Shown: positions 1-5,700, counted from the stretch's first letter. The stretch is 6,791 nucleotides of DNA from Legionellales bacterium (GCA_023266435.1 JAHFQF010000127.1:1-6791), one strand, 5' to 3'. Notes: generated from the sequence alone by a model not told the origin. Program-made: numbers and translations.

Positions 1-753
1 GAGTAAAAAATTCACTCTCGCAGAGAGAAAATTAGCATGATCGCTGAGAGACTTGATGTCTTTCACAATAACATCCAAGCGTGCGTGCTCATCCAAATCC
101 AGTTTAGACTTGTGATTTCTACCTAAAAATACAACAAGTCGATTAAAAGACAGTAAACTTTCTCGAATTTTCGTACCCAAATCACTGTTAATATCAATCG
201 CTTGTAAGGTTTTTTTGTAATTAATGCGTTTTACATTAGTATGATGATCGGTATTGTGAAAGACGCTATGCGAAATGTTATCGAATTTATGGACGACATT
301 TTCTAAAATGTCCGCGAGTCGGTCGGTTGTTGACTCTAATAAAGCGATCAAGATTTTTTCTGGGGTTTGTTCTCTGTGATCTAAGCGAGGTAGCCGAGCG
401 ATAAATAACCTAAAAGCTTGTGGTTCAATGTAGCGAATGGTAATTAATTTTTTTTCAGTCAATATAAAAGTAACGGCGTCACTTTGAGGGCTAGTCGAGT
501 CAGATTGAGCAATCATGGTAGCAGTCATAAAAAGCACATGATGCTCTTTGTATAGACGGCTTGACCACTCGATTTCTTGCATTTCTGTTTTCGTTGGGAT
601 CTCAATACTGAGTAATCTTTCTATCCTATCTTCTTCCTCTCTGGTCGGAGACACTAAGTCTATCCACAGCGCATCAGCCAAGGGTGCATCATCTAAAGTG
701 GTGATTGCTACAGGAGAAATCTCAGCGCCATTTTTTAGGTATGCAACTATCAT
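1..753 (-). CDS. corA: CorA magnesium/cobalt transport protein, N-terminal part (3' end outside window)
   Basis: This gene encodes an inner-membrane pentameric channel for Mg2+ and Co2+ uptake. The frame is open from ATG 753-751 to base 1, giving 251 residues that begin MIVAYLKNGAEISP. Seen here is the soluble cytoplasmic domain. LWIDLVSPTREEEDRIERLL (about residues 30-49) lies where E. coli CorA has its WIDLVEP segment. It is followed by an EIPTKTEMQEIEWSSRLY stretch, an EPQAFRLF segment, and a long helical region (KILIALLESTTDRLADILEN) typical of the stalk. The visible part ends at SARVNFLL, just before the expected pore helices and the GMN selectivity motif. A usual family length of about 316-330 residues means roughly 70-75 are missing because of the window edge, not a truncation. 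No strong ribosome-binding site is visible, but the next upstream in-frame codon signal is a stop at 786-784 and no other ATG is available. A palindromic element lies directly upstream. The family call is firm; the GMN motif cannot be checked here. Confidence 0.92.
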   Translation of the reverse strand, partial: MIVAYLKNGAEISPVAITTLDDAPLADALWIDLVSPTREEEDRIERLLSIEIPTKTEMQEIEWSSRLYKEHHVLFMTATMIAQSDSTSPQSDAVTFILTEKKLITIRYIEPQAFRLFIARLPRLDHREQTPEKILIALLESTTDRLADILENVVHKFDNISHSVFHNTDHHTNVKRINYKKTLQAIDINSDLGTKIRESLLSFNRLVVFLGRNHKSKLDLDEHARLDVIVKDIKSLSDHANFLSARVNFLL

Positions 754-782
754 GATTCGACTCGATCTTATAAGGAGAGGTA

Positions 783-810
783 TTTATAGTTTATACCCAA
801 GATCCTCCAA
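783..810 (-). promoter_or_regulatory. Candidate sigma-70 promoter for corA
   Basis: On the minus strand a TATAAA -10-like hexamer (788-783) is preceded, after 16 bp, by TTGGAG (810-805), which matches 3 of 6 bases of the -35 consensus. The predicted start would leave a leader of about 25 nt before the corA ATG. The -35 falls inside the left arm of the 793-953 palindrome, so the repeat may contribute to expression. The -35 is weak, so this is tentative. Confidence 0.3.
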
Positions 811-953
811 AATACATGTTTCTAGCTGCTCGAATTTAACCATCTACAGCCTTCCTCACCTCGTAATAGAATCGACTATTACTTGGTTCGGAAAACTTCA
901 TCTGGTTAAATTCGCTTTGCTACACACTACGCATTTTGAAGTATCTTGGGTAT
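793..953. repeat. 161-bp coaxial imperfect palindrome (REP/MITE-like element)
   Basis: Three nested pairs of inverted arms share nearly the same centre (872.5-873). The outer arms, 793-815 and 931-953, match at 20 of 23 positions and include a perfect 11-mer (ATACCCAAGAT against ATCTTGGGTAT). The middle arms are CGAATTTAACC (831-841) and GGTTAAATTCG (904-914), perfect over 11 bp. The inner arms are GTAATAG (863-869) and CTATTAC (876-882). The element fills almost all of the gap between the stop of the DAHP-synthase-like gene (962) and the start of corA (753), both on the minus strand. In a read-through transcript it could fold into one long hairpin. No open reading frame specific to it, T-tract or clear target-site duplication is visible. 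A related arm occurs alone at 2340-2361. It may be a genome-wide repeat, but its family is not recognised. Confidence 0.75.
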
Positions 954-961
954 CTACGAAT

Positions 962-2128
962 TCAGGAAGTCTGTGCTGCATCACCTTGTCTAAAACCAAG
1001 AGGGTTTGGACATAGCGATTCGTTTCTTGCGTTTGCCAATGCAACGCGTTTTTGATAGGTGTTTCTAACTAATTGGATGTCCTCTAAAAACCACGGTAAG
1101 TCTTTCAGGGCAATGGCTTGGCGGCCATCGACCAAGGCTTCTGGTGGTGCGCGATGCACATCAGCTAAGACCATGTTTGCACCACTGATCACACCTTGCG
1201 CAGTGGCATGAAAGACATCGCTGATACCCAGGGGATCTTGCTCGCGATTGCCAACGGCATGGGAGGGGTCTACACAGACAGGCATTTTGGTTAAGCGCTT
1301 GATGATTGGCACTTGTGCAAAGTCGACTAGATTACGATGTGGGGCACTGAAGATAGACTTCACGCCACGTAGGCAAAAGACAATGTTGTGATTGCCACTG
1401 TGGGCAATGTACTCGGTGGCGCATAGGGATTCATGCAAACTGATGCCATAGCCGCGTTTATATAAAACAGGATAGGTTGTTTGCTGACCAACTGCTTTTA
1501 GTAATTCAAAGTTTTGCGCATTACGTGTGCCAATTTGCAACATCACGCCTGTGGGATTGCCCATCTTTTCTAAACGAGTATGGATTTCCTCGATATGACG
1601 TTCATGGGTGACCTCCATGGCGATCACCCGAATACCATAACGATGCGCCAGGTCAAAGACATAGGCTAAGCAGTCTTTACCTAGACCTTGAAAGGCATAA
1701 GGGCTGGTACGAGGTTTATAAGCCCCCATGCGTGTACAAACTTGCCCAGCAGACTGCAGGGCAGACATCACTGCCTCCACAGAGTCTTTAGTATCTACGG
1801 CACAAAGTCCTGCAAACACATGAAAGGTTTCTTGAGAGAAAGTCACCTGATTGTAGGTGAAATCCTTAGGCTGGTTGTTACTTTGAGGGCTTATTTTCTG
1901 ATAATCGGAGGAGATCTGAACTACAGAAGCCACACCCGGGAGTGCCGACAGATTTTCTTTAGATAATGCGCTCGTGTCGCCAATGAGATACGCCTCAATG
2001 ACTTTCAAAGTTTTACCTTGAATAGGATGAATTTCAATACTGACGTTTGTCAGCTTTCTGAGATATGAAATTGTATGCAAAAAATCAGCATGTTTTTCAT
2101 GAATATGTGAATGAAACAGAAGTATCAT
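962..2128 (-). CDS. DAHP synthase family protein (type I-beta, ferredoxin-like domain plus TIM barrel), divergent active site
   Basis: The 388-residue protein belongs to the 3-deoxy-7-phosphoheptulonate synthase family. These cytoplasmic, metal-dependent enzymes condense phosphoenolpyruvate with erythrose 4-phosphate to start the shikimate pathway. Residues 1-75 look like the ferredoxin-like regulatory domain seen in Thermotoga-type enzymes (it ends LPGVASVVQIS). The barrel follows from about residue 100. Recognisable motifs are GLCAVD (metal Cys109), GAYKPRTSPYAFQGLG (135-150), GTRNAQNFELL (200-210), KRG (224-226), CLRG (252-255), DPSH (287-290, metal His290) and DG (334-335, metal Asp334). 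Several usually conserved residues differ: GPC is GLC, RGGA is RMGA, CERG is CLRG, and the metal-ligand Glu of EVH is Asp323. A tail of about 25 residues follows the barrel. The start at 2128 matches the family N-terminus, although no good ribosome-binding site is seen. The fold is certain; the exact substrate is less so. This could be a diverged DAHP synthase subfamily or a paralog with another aldol-type reaction. Confidence 0.9.
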   Translation of the reverse strand: MILLFHSHIHEKHADFLHTISYLRKLTNVSIEIHPIQGKTLKVIEAYLIGDTSALSKENLSALPGVASVVQISSDYQKISPQSNNQPKDFTYNQVTFSQETFHVFAGLCAVDTKDSVEAVMSALQSAGQVCTRMGAYKPRTSPYAFQGLGKDCLAYVFDLAHRYGIRVIAMEVTHERHIEEIHTRLEKMGNPTGVMLQIGTRNAQNFELLKAVGQQTTYPVLYKRGYGISLHESLCATEYIAHSGNHNIVFCLRGVKSIFSAPHRNLVDFAQVPIIKRLTKMPVCVDPSHAVGNREQDPLGISDVFHATAQGVISGANMVLADVHRAPPEALVDGRQAIALKDLPWFLEDIQLVRNTYQKRVALANARNESLCPNPLGFRQGDAAQTS

Positions 2129-2176
2129 GATGTTGATGATATCGCTTTAAAACTTAAATGTGATTAAATTTTAACA

Positions 2177-2326
2177 TAAAGTGGGGCAGAACCCCAATCT
2201 GGTACTTTGATATATCTAGAACCCAAACTCCGGGTTTTGTAAGCATCAAAGCCAGGCGGGACAACGGCTCTCCTGCCTAGGCTAACTCAAACGTAAACTC
2301 CGAGCTGGGGTTCTCTAAAGGGCAGA
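2177..2326. other. Multi-helix inverted-repeat structure, possible structured RNA or small non-coding repeat element
   Basis: A perfect 9-bp pair, AGAACCCCA (2188-2196) with TGGGGTTCT (2306-2314), encloses two further hairpins. The first pairs TTTGAT (2206-2211) with ATCAAA (2245-2250), with an inner stem AACCC (2220-2224)/GGGTT (2232-2236) on the same axis. The second is about a 12-bp helix, 2250-2261 with 2271-2283, interrupted by one bulged A (2279) and closed by a 9-nt loop. Both closing arms can also fold locally: TGGGG-CAGAA-CCCCA at 2182-2196, and AACTCC/GGGGTT at 2296-2312. TAAAG near-direct repeats (2177-2181 and 2316-2320) followed by GGCAGA flank the unit. No known RNA class is recognised. 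It could be a leader of the minus-strand gene or a MITE-like repeat. Confidence 0.55.
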
Positions 2327-2339
2327 GGGGTTTGATTGC

Positions 2340-2361
2340 GCATTTTGAGGTGGCTTGGGTA
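2340..2361. repeat. Solo arm related to the 793-953 palindrome
   Basis: These 22 bases match 931-952, the right arm of the large palindrome, at 19 of 22 positions, sharing GCATTTTGA and CTTGGGTA. No matching inverted partner is seen nearby, so this is either a remnant or an independent insertion of half the element. It lies about 20 bp upstream of the candidate lol promoter. Confidence 0.6.
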
Positions 2362-2378
2362 ATGCTGCAGGAAACAGA

Positions 2379-2407
2379 TGGTAATGGGAAGGCACATTTC
2401 GTACAAT
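2379..2407 (+). promoter_or_regulatory. Candidate promoter for the lol operon
   Basis: TACAAT (2402-2407) matches the -10 consensus at 5 of 6 positions. At 17 bp spacing the -35 hexamer is TGGTAA (2379-2384), a 3-of-6 match. Transcription would begin near 2413, leaving a short leader of about 33 nt before the ATG at 2446. The -10 is good but the -35 is weak. Confidence 0.35.
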
Positions 2408-2445
2408 AAGACTTTTGATGATTTTGTTACCATAAGCCATTATTC

Positions 2446-3693
2446 ATGTTTAAACCAATCAGCTTGTTTCTAGGGTGTCGCTATCTGCGAGCCAAGAGTA
2501 ATAATCGTTTTATTTCATTTATTGCATTGATTTCTATGTTAGGCATTGCGTTAGGCGTGATGGTACTCATTACGGTCCTCTCTATCATGAATGGTTTTCA
2601 AAAAGAAATTCGCGATCGCATGCTACAAGTCACACCGCATATTTTAGTACAGCCTTGGTCGCATAAACCCTTGCTTGCTTGGCAAAATCTACAACCCCAA
2701 TTGATGCAAATCCCAGGTGTCGTTGGCAGTGCACCCTATGTTGGCGGTGAGGCCATGTTATTGGCAAAAAATGTCTTACAAGGGGTCTATATTAAAGGCA
2801 TCGAGACGGACAGCATTGAGTCTGTGTTTCCGCTGGCCTCAACCATTGTGGCTGGGAATCTAGAATTACTTGCTAAAGACACACCTTACATCATTTTAGG
2901 TCAGGGATTGGCAGATGAGCTGCGAGCACAAGTGGGTAACGAGATCACTGTCATTTTACCTCAAACACAAGTGAGTTTGATTGGCGTTATGCCAAAGCTC
3001 AAACGATTTTATGTGGCAGGCATTTTTGCAGTGGATTATATGCATGACAGGCATTTGGCTTTCATGTCGTTGGCCAATGCACAGTTGATTTTTAAAGTGC
3101 CTACCAATGCGGTCACAGGAATACAGCTCAAGGTAAAGGAGCCCTTTACTGCCCCGGTAGTGGCGACTCAAATCACCGATCAATTTGATAATCTATCCGC
3201 CATGGACTGGACGGAGATGAACAGCACTTACTTTAAAGCAGTCAAAACTGAAAAAAGCATGATGTTTTTGATTTTGGTGCTGATCATTGCGGTGGCTGCC
3301 TTTAATTTAGTCTCAACGTTGGTCATGCTGGTGACAGAAAAACGTGGCGACATTGCGATTTTGAGAGCGCTGGGTGCTTCACGCGCAACCGTCATGCGTG
3401 TGTTTGTAGTGCAAGGTTTAATTATTGGATTAAGTGGCTCTATTTTAGGGGTCATCTTTGGCGTTTTATTGTCTTATCATGTCACAGAAGTCGTGAATTT
3501 TATTGAGCACATGATCCATTATCAATTTTTATCCCCTGAGGTCTACTTCATTGACTTCTTACCGTCTGATTTACAATGGAGTGACGTGCGGCAAGTGGCT
3601 GGTGTTGCTTTCATTTTAAGCTTTGTTGCTACCCTGTATCCTGCATTTAGAGCAACACAAATTTTGCCAGCAGAGGCACTTCGTCATGATTAA
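2446..3693 (+). CDS. lolC: Lipoprotein-releasing ABC transporter permease (LolC/LolE family, probably LolF-type hybrid)
   Basis: This inner-membrane permease of the Lol system works with LolD to extract mature outer-membrane lipoproteins and pass them to periplasmic LolA. The 415 residues show the family order. A cytoplasmic start (FLGCRYLRAKSNNRFISF) precedes TM1 at about 23-47 (ending in the SIMNGF family motif). A large periplasmic domain spans about 50-270, followed by TM2 (about 272-296), the coupling segment EKRGDIAILRALGAS (298-312), TM3 (about 317-343) and TM4 (about 381-400). Residues 171-189, with Pro183 (LPQTQVSLIGVMPKLKRF), resemble the LolC Hook that binds LolA. The C-terminus (HYQFLSPEVYFIDFLPSDLQ) resembles E. 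coli LolE instead. With only one permease gene beside lolD, this mixed pattern fits the homodimeric LolF type. The gene ends inside the lolD start (8-bp overlap), indicating a translationally coupled operon. The ribosome-binding site upstream of 2446 is weak. The family assignment is firm; LolF versus LolC is inference. Confidence 0.93.
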   Translation: MFKPISLFLGCRYLRAKSNNRFISFIALISMLGIALGVMVLITVLSIMNGFQKEIRDRMLQVTPHILVQPWSHKPLLAWQNLQPQLMQIPGVVGSAPYVGGEAMLLAKNVLQGVYIKGIETDSIESVFPLASTIVAGNLELLAKDTPYIILGQGLADELRAQVGNEITVILPQTQVSLIGVMPKLKRFYVAGIFAVDYMHDRHLAFMSLANAQLIFKVPTNAVTGIQLKVKEPFTAPVVATQITDQFDNLSAMDWTEMNSTYFKAVKTEKSMMFLILVLIIAVAAFNLVSTLVMLVTEKRGDIAILRALGASRATVMRVFVVQGLIIGLSGSILGVIFGVLLSYHVTEVVNFIEHMIHYQFLSPEVYFIDFLPSDLQWSDVRQVAGVAFILSFVATLYPAFRATQILPAEALRHD

Positions 3694-4375
3694 TCCAATT
3701 TTAGAAGCCAAAGATATCCGTAAGACGTATCAAGATGGACACCATACCCTCACAATCTTCGATCAATTGAGTTTGACGGTGATGCCCGGAGAGACGTTGG
3801 CTATCATGGGGCCCTCTGGCTCCGGTAAAACGACGTTATTACAATGTTTAAGTGCATTAGATTTACCTACACACGGTATCATTCGCATTGATGGGCACGC
3901 AACCAATCAGCTGAAAGAAACAGAGCGAAATCGATTACGTCGTCATGCATTGGGATTTATTTTTCAATTCCATCATTTAATTCCTGAACTGACCGCGCTA
4001 GAAAACGTCGCCTTGCCTTTATTATTACAATCCCAGACGGCGCAAGCGGCTACACAAGCGGCCATGGCTTTGTTAGAAAAGGTGGGATTAGCACAGAGAC
4101 TCAATCACAAACCGCATCAATTATCTGGCGGGGAGCGTCAGCGAGTGGCTGTGGCACGTGCTTTAATTTCTCGGCCTAAGTGTATTTTAGCGGATGAACC
4201 TACCGGTAATCTGGATCAACAAACAGCACTGGGCGTAATGAAGTTACTGTTGACGCTCAGTCGAGAGCAAGGCAGTGCATTAATCGTAGTGACCCACGAC
4301 ACACAGGTAGCCCAGTTGATGCAACATCAACTGCATCTTACCCAGGGTAAATTGACTACGACAGGACACCAATGA
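3686..4375 (+). CDS. lolD: Lipoprotein-releasing system ATP-binding protein LolD
   Basis: This cytoplasmic ABC ATPase powers lipoprotein release by the LolC/LolE-type permease encoded just upstream. The 229 residues match the usual length (about 230). Visible motifs are Walker A GPSGSGKTT (42-50), the Q-loop at Gln94 within the LolD-typical segment FIFQFHHLIPELTALENV (91-108), signature LSGGERQR (146-153), Walker B ILADEP (167-172, with Asp170 and catalytic Glu171), the D-loop NLD (175-177) and the H-loop His204 in VVTHD. I chose the ATG at 3686. It overlaps the permease stop (ATGATTAA), is preceded by AGAGG (3672-3676) at 9 nt spacing, and gives the family N-terminus. The frame also opens at ATG 3623, but that would add 21 residues not seen in LolD. 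The gene ends 14 bp from the stop of the convergent DUF2062 gene, with no clear terminator in between. A perfect 9-bp inverted repeat lies inside the last codons (4313-4333). Confidence 0.96.
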   Translation: MINPILEAKDIRKTYQDGHHTLTIFDQLSLTVMPGETLAIMGPSGSGKTTLLQCLSALDLPTHGIIRIDGHATNQLKETERNRLRRHALGFIFQFHHLIPELTALENVALPLLLQSQTAQAATQAAMALLEKVGLAQRLNHKPHQLSGGERQRVAVARALISRPKCILADEPTGNLDQQTALGVMKLLLTLSREQGSALIVVTHDTQVAQLMQHQLHLTQGKLTTTGHQ

Positions 4376-4389
4376 CACCCATTAGTTAT

Positions 4390-4926
4390 CTAAGTTGCTT
4401 TTGTGGCGCTGTCTAAACGTTTTGCGTGTCGCTGTTTCCAATGTTTGACCACCTGATGACGCCAGACCACTCTGACAAAGACATTACCGGCGATAGCGCT
4501 TAAAGTCCCTAAGACTAAACAACCCAGTACTAAAGGTTCGGCATACAAATGCATACTCTCTAAGAACCATTCAAAACTCATTTCAAAATGAAAATGCTGC
4601 ATGGGTATGCCCAGTAATCTGGTTCCCAGTTTATAGGCGTAAAAAAACAAAGGCACCATGGTGATTGGATTGACTACCCAAACCAGTGATACAGACAAGG
4701 GCAGATTGGCTCTAAAGAAAACGGCAAGTAGGGCAGCAAGCAGCATGTGTAATGGCAATGGAATCCAGGCGCAAAATAAGCCAATGCTAAAGGCAGCTGC
4801 CACAGAGTGGCGGTTTAAATGCCAGAGATTGGGATTATGGCTGACAGGGCCTAACAGGCGAAGGTATTTGGAGTCCCGAATTTTATGTGAATCAGGGAGC
4901 CATTTTTTGAAAAACTTCTTTGCCAT
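4390..4926 (-). CDS. DUF2062 family integral membrane protein (copy 1)
   Basis: This is a 178-residue inner-membrane protein of the DUF2062 family, whose function is unknown. A basic N-terminus (MAKKFFKKWLPDSHKI) leads to the HNPNLWHLN motif (30-38). Hydrophobic segments follow at about 42-72, 75-99 and 130-155, with the family hallmark NPITM at 86-90. The C-terminus is basic (KHWKQRHAKR). The start at 4926 has GAGGG seven bases upstream and a TATAAT-type promoter just behind it. It is a tandem paralog of the next gene upstream (5075-5608), with slightly over half the residues identical over about 165 aligned positions. From memory, DUF2062 genes are often found near lol or other envelope-biogenesis genes in gammaproteobacteria, so the convergent neighbour lolD may be meaningful. 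A specific role cannot be assigned. Confidence 0.9.
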   Translation of the reverse strand: MAKKFFKKWLPDSHKIRDSKYLRLLGPVSHNPNLWHLNRHSVAAAFSIGLFCAWIPLPLHMLLAALLAVFFRANLPLSVSLVWVVNPITMVPLFFYAYKLGTRLLGIPMQHFHFEMSFEWFLESMHLYAEPLVLGCLVLGTLSAIAGNVFVRVVWRHQVVKHWKQRHAKRLDSATKAT

Positions 4927-4964
4927 GGCGCAGCCCTCAATGTAATAAGAATGACAACTGAAAT

Positions 4965-4993
4965 ATTATACCGGGGGTCGCCAACACACACAA
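4965..4993 (-). promoter_or_regulatory. Candidate sigma-70 promoter for DUF2062 copy 1
   Basis: On the minus strand a perfect TATAAT (4970-4965) is preceded by a 17-bp spacer and TTGTGT (4993-4988), which keeps the TTG of the -35 consensus. The predicted start near 4958 gives a leader of about 32 nt containing the GAGGG ribosome-binding site. This suggests copy 1 is transcribed separately from copy 2. Confidence 0.5.
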
Positions 4994-5001
4994 GTTTTCC
5001 T

Positions 5002-5036
5002 AAAAAAGTGTAGGGGCCGGTCTAAAGTTCCGGCCC
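5002..5036 (-). terminator. GC-rich hairpin, probable terminator after DUF2062 copy 2
   Basis: GGGCCGG (5014-5020) and CCGGCCC (5030-5036) form a perfect 7-bp stem with a 9-nt loop. Read on the minus strand, six T's (bases 5007-5002) follow the stem after a 6-nt gap. It lies about 39 bp past the stop of the 5075-5608 gene and before the promoter of copy 1. The gap between stem and T-run is longer than in a textbook intrinsic terminator. On the plus strand a T-run also follows (5045-5049) but is 8 nt away. Confidence 0.5.
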
Positions 5037-5074
5037 GCTGGCTGTTTTTGTCAAAAATGAATGTGATCAATGGA

Positions 5075-5608
5075 TTACGGATTAGGCTGCTTTTTGTTAC
5101 GCTTAAATCGACGTTTTTTCCAATGAGCCTTGACGTGATAACGCCATAATAATCTGACAAATAAATTACCCAATAGACTGCTTAAAGCCGCTAAAACCAG
5201 ACACCCTAGCAAATAGGGTTTGCCGTATTGCTCCATGCTATGTACGATCCATTCTAGGGTTAAATGAAAGGTCACGGGCTCTATGGGTGTACCTAAAATG
5301 ATTGCTCCTAATTTGTAGGCAAAGATACAAAGAGGAGGCATGGTAATCGGGTTACTTAACCAAACTAAGGCCACAGAAATGGGTAGATTGGCTTTGAAAT
5401 AAATGGCCAGTGCTGCGCTGAAGAACATTTGGCCTGGGAGTGGTAGCCATGCACAAAATAACCCCACACTAAAGGCAGTGGAGATAGAGGTTTTATTTAA
5501 ATGCCACAGATTAGGATTATGAATTAATGAGCCAAAAAAACTCACGTGCTTATGTCCATGAATTTTAGCAGGATCAGGTAACCATCTCTTAAAAAGCTTT
5601 TTTGCCAT
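5075..5608 (-). CDS. DUF2062 family integral membrane protein (copy 2)
   Basis: This is a 177-residue membrane protein of unknown function and a paralog of the gene at 4390-4926. It shares a basic start (MAKKLFKRWLPDPAKI), HNPNLWHLN, the SVGLFCAWLPLP hydrophobic segment, LVW..NPITM, AYKLG, LGCLVL and GN.FVR..WR in the same order. It has about three hydrophobic segments and a strongly basic tail (HWKKRRFKRNKKQ). The frame opens upstream at 5635, which would add nine residues (MSGVRGLYT). The ATG at 5608 is preferred because it aligns with copy 1 and has AGAGG eight bases upstream. The gene is transcribed divergently from the unrecognised gene at 5767. The two copies appear to come from an old tandem duplication. 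Their intervening spacer holds a terminator-like hairpin and a new promoter, so they probably form separate transcription units. Confidence 0.9.
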   Translation of the reverse strand: MAKKLFKRWLPDPAKIHGHKHVSFFGSLIHNPNLWHLNKTSISTAFSVGLFCAWLPLPGQMFFSAALAIYFKANLPISVALVWLSNPITMPPLCIFAYKLGAIILGTPIEPVTFHLTLEWIVHSMEQYGKPYLLGCLVLAALSSLLGNLFVRLLWRYHVKAHWKKRRFKRNKKQPNP

Positions 5609-5628
5609 TGTGTACAAACCTCTGACCC

Positions 5629-5656
5629 CTGACATTACTTCTTAGCATAGCATAAT
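5629..5656 (+). promoter_or_regulatory. Candidate promoter for the orphan gene at 5767
   Basis: CTGACA (5629-5634) matches the -35 consensus at 5 of 6 positions. It is followed after 16 bp by CATAAT (5651-5656), a 5-of-6 match to the -10. Transcription from about 5663 would give a leader of about 104 nt that contains a tandem 7-mer and hairpins. It overlaps a weaker candidate promoter on the opposite strand. Confidence 0.4.
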
Positions 5657-5678
5657 CACTGTCGTTAAAGAGGATCAA
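5649..5678 (-). promoter_or_regulatory. Candidate promoter for DUF2062 copy 2
   Basis: On the minus strand TTGATC (5678-5673) is followed after 18 bp by TATGCT (5654-5649). Each is a 4-of-6 match to the consensus. It would leave a leader of about 35 nt before ATG 5608. It overlaps the plus-strand candidate at 5629-5656, so polymerase binding in the two directions could interfere. Confidence 0.28.
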
Positions 5679-5686
5679 GGGTGGTC

Positions 5687-5700
5687 ATAGGTTATAGGTT
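5687..5700. repeat. Tandem direct repeat ATAGGTT x2
   Basis: Two perfect back-to-back copies of ATAGGTT (5687-5693 and 5694-5700) are followed by T's to 5704. They sit between the overlapping divergent promoters and the leader hairpins, a place where a regulator could bind. No regulator is identified. Confidence 0.4.

Larger units (their letters stand above)
2129..2445. other. Divergent intergenic region (317 bp) without a gene
   Basis: This gap separates the start of the minus-strand DAHP-synthase-like gene from the start of the plus-strand lol operon. No convincing coding frame or tRNA is present. The part next to the minus-strand gene (about 2129-2181) is AT-rich and would suit a promoter, but no hexamer pair stands out. 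The central part (2177-2326) is a set of inverted repeats. A solo palindrome arm is at 2340-2361, and a TACAAT hexamer at 2402-2407 faces the lol genes. Confidence 0.7.

Noticed and set aside
548..1015. Plus-strand open frame of 155 codons
   Set aside because: It runs antisense to the start of corA and through the palindrome. The protein has no recognisable features and the minus-strand CorA frame is clearly the real one.
1688..1966. Plus-strand open frame of 92 codons
   Set aside because: It lies wholly antisense to the DAHP-synthase-like gene, whose motifs are unambiguous. There is no ribosome-binding site or family signal.
2956..3455. Two minus-strand open frames (2956-3183 and 3228-3455)
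   Set aside because: Both are antisense to the LolC/LolE-family permease and show compositional artefacts of its reverse strand.
3623..3685. Upstream ATG extending LolD by 21 residues
   Set aside because: The extension is inside the permease coding region, is not seen in LolD proteins, and lacks the good ribosome-binding site that precedes ATG 3686.
4658..4945. Plus-strand open frame of 95 codons
   Set aside because: It is antisense to DUF2062 copy 1 and has no independent support.
5045..5057. TTTTTG-T-CAAAAA inverted repeat
   Set aside because: A one-base loop cannot fold as RNA and the sequence is simple A/T runs. It is probably fortuitous.
4966..5160. Minus-strand open frame of 64 codons
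   Set aside because: It overlaps the 3' end of DUF2062 copy 2 in another frame and runs through the terminator-like hairpin and promoter of copy 1. No coding features are seen.
5609..5635. Nine-residue N-terminal extension of DUF2062 copy 2
   Set aside because: The paralog starts at the equivalent of ATG 5608, and an AGAGG ribosome-binding site is placed for 5608.
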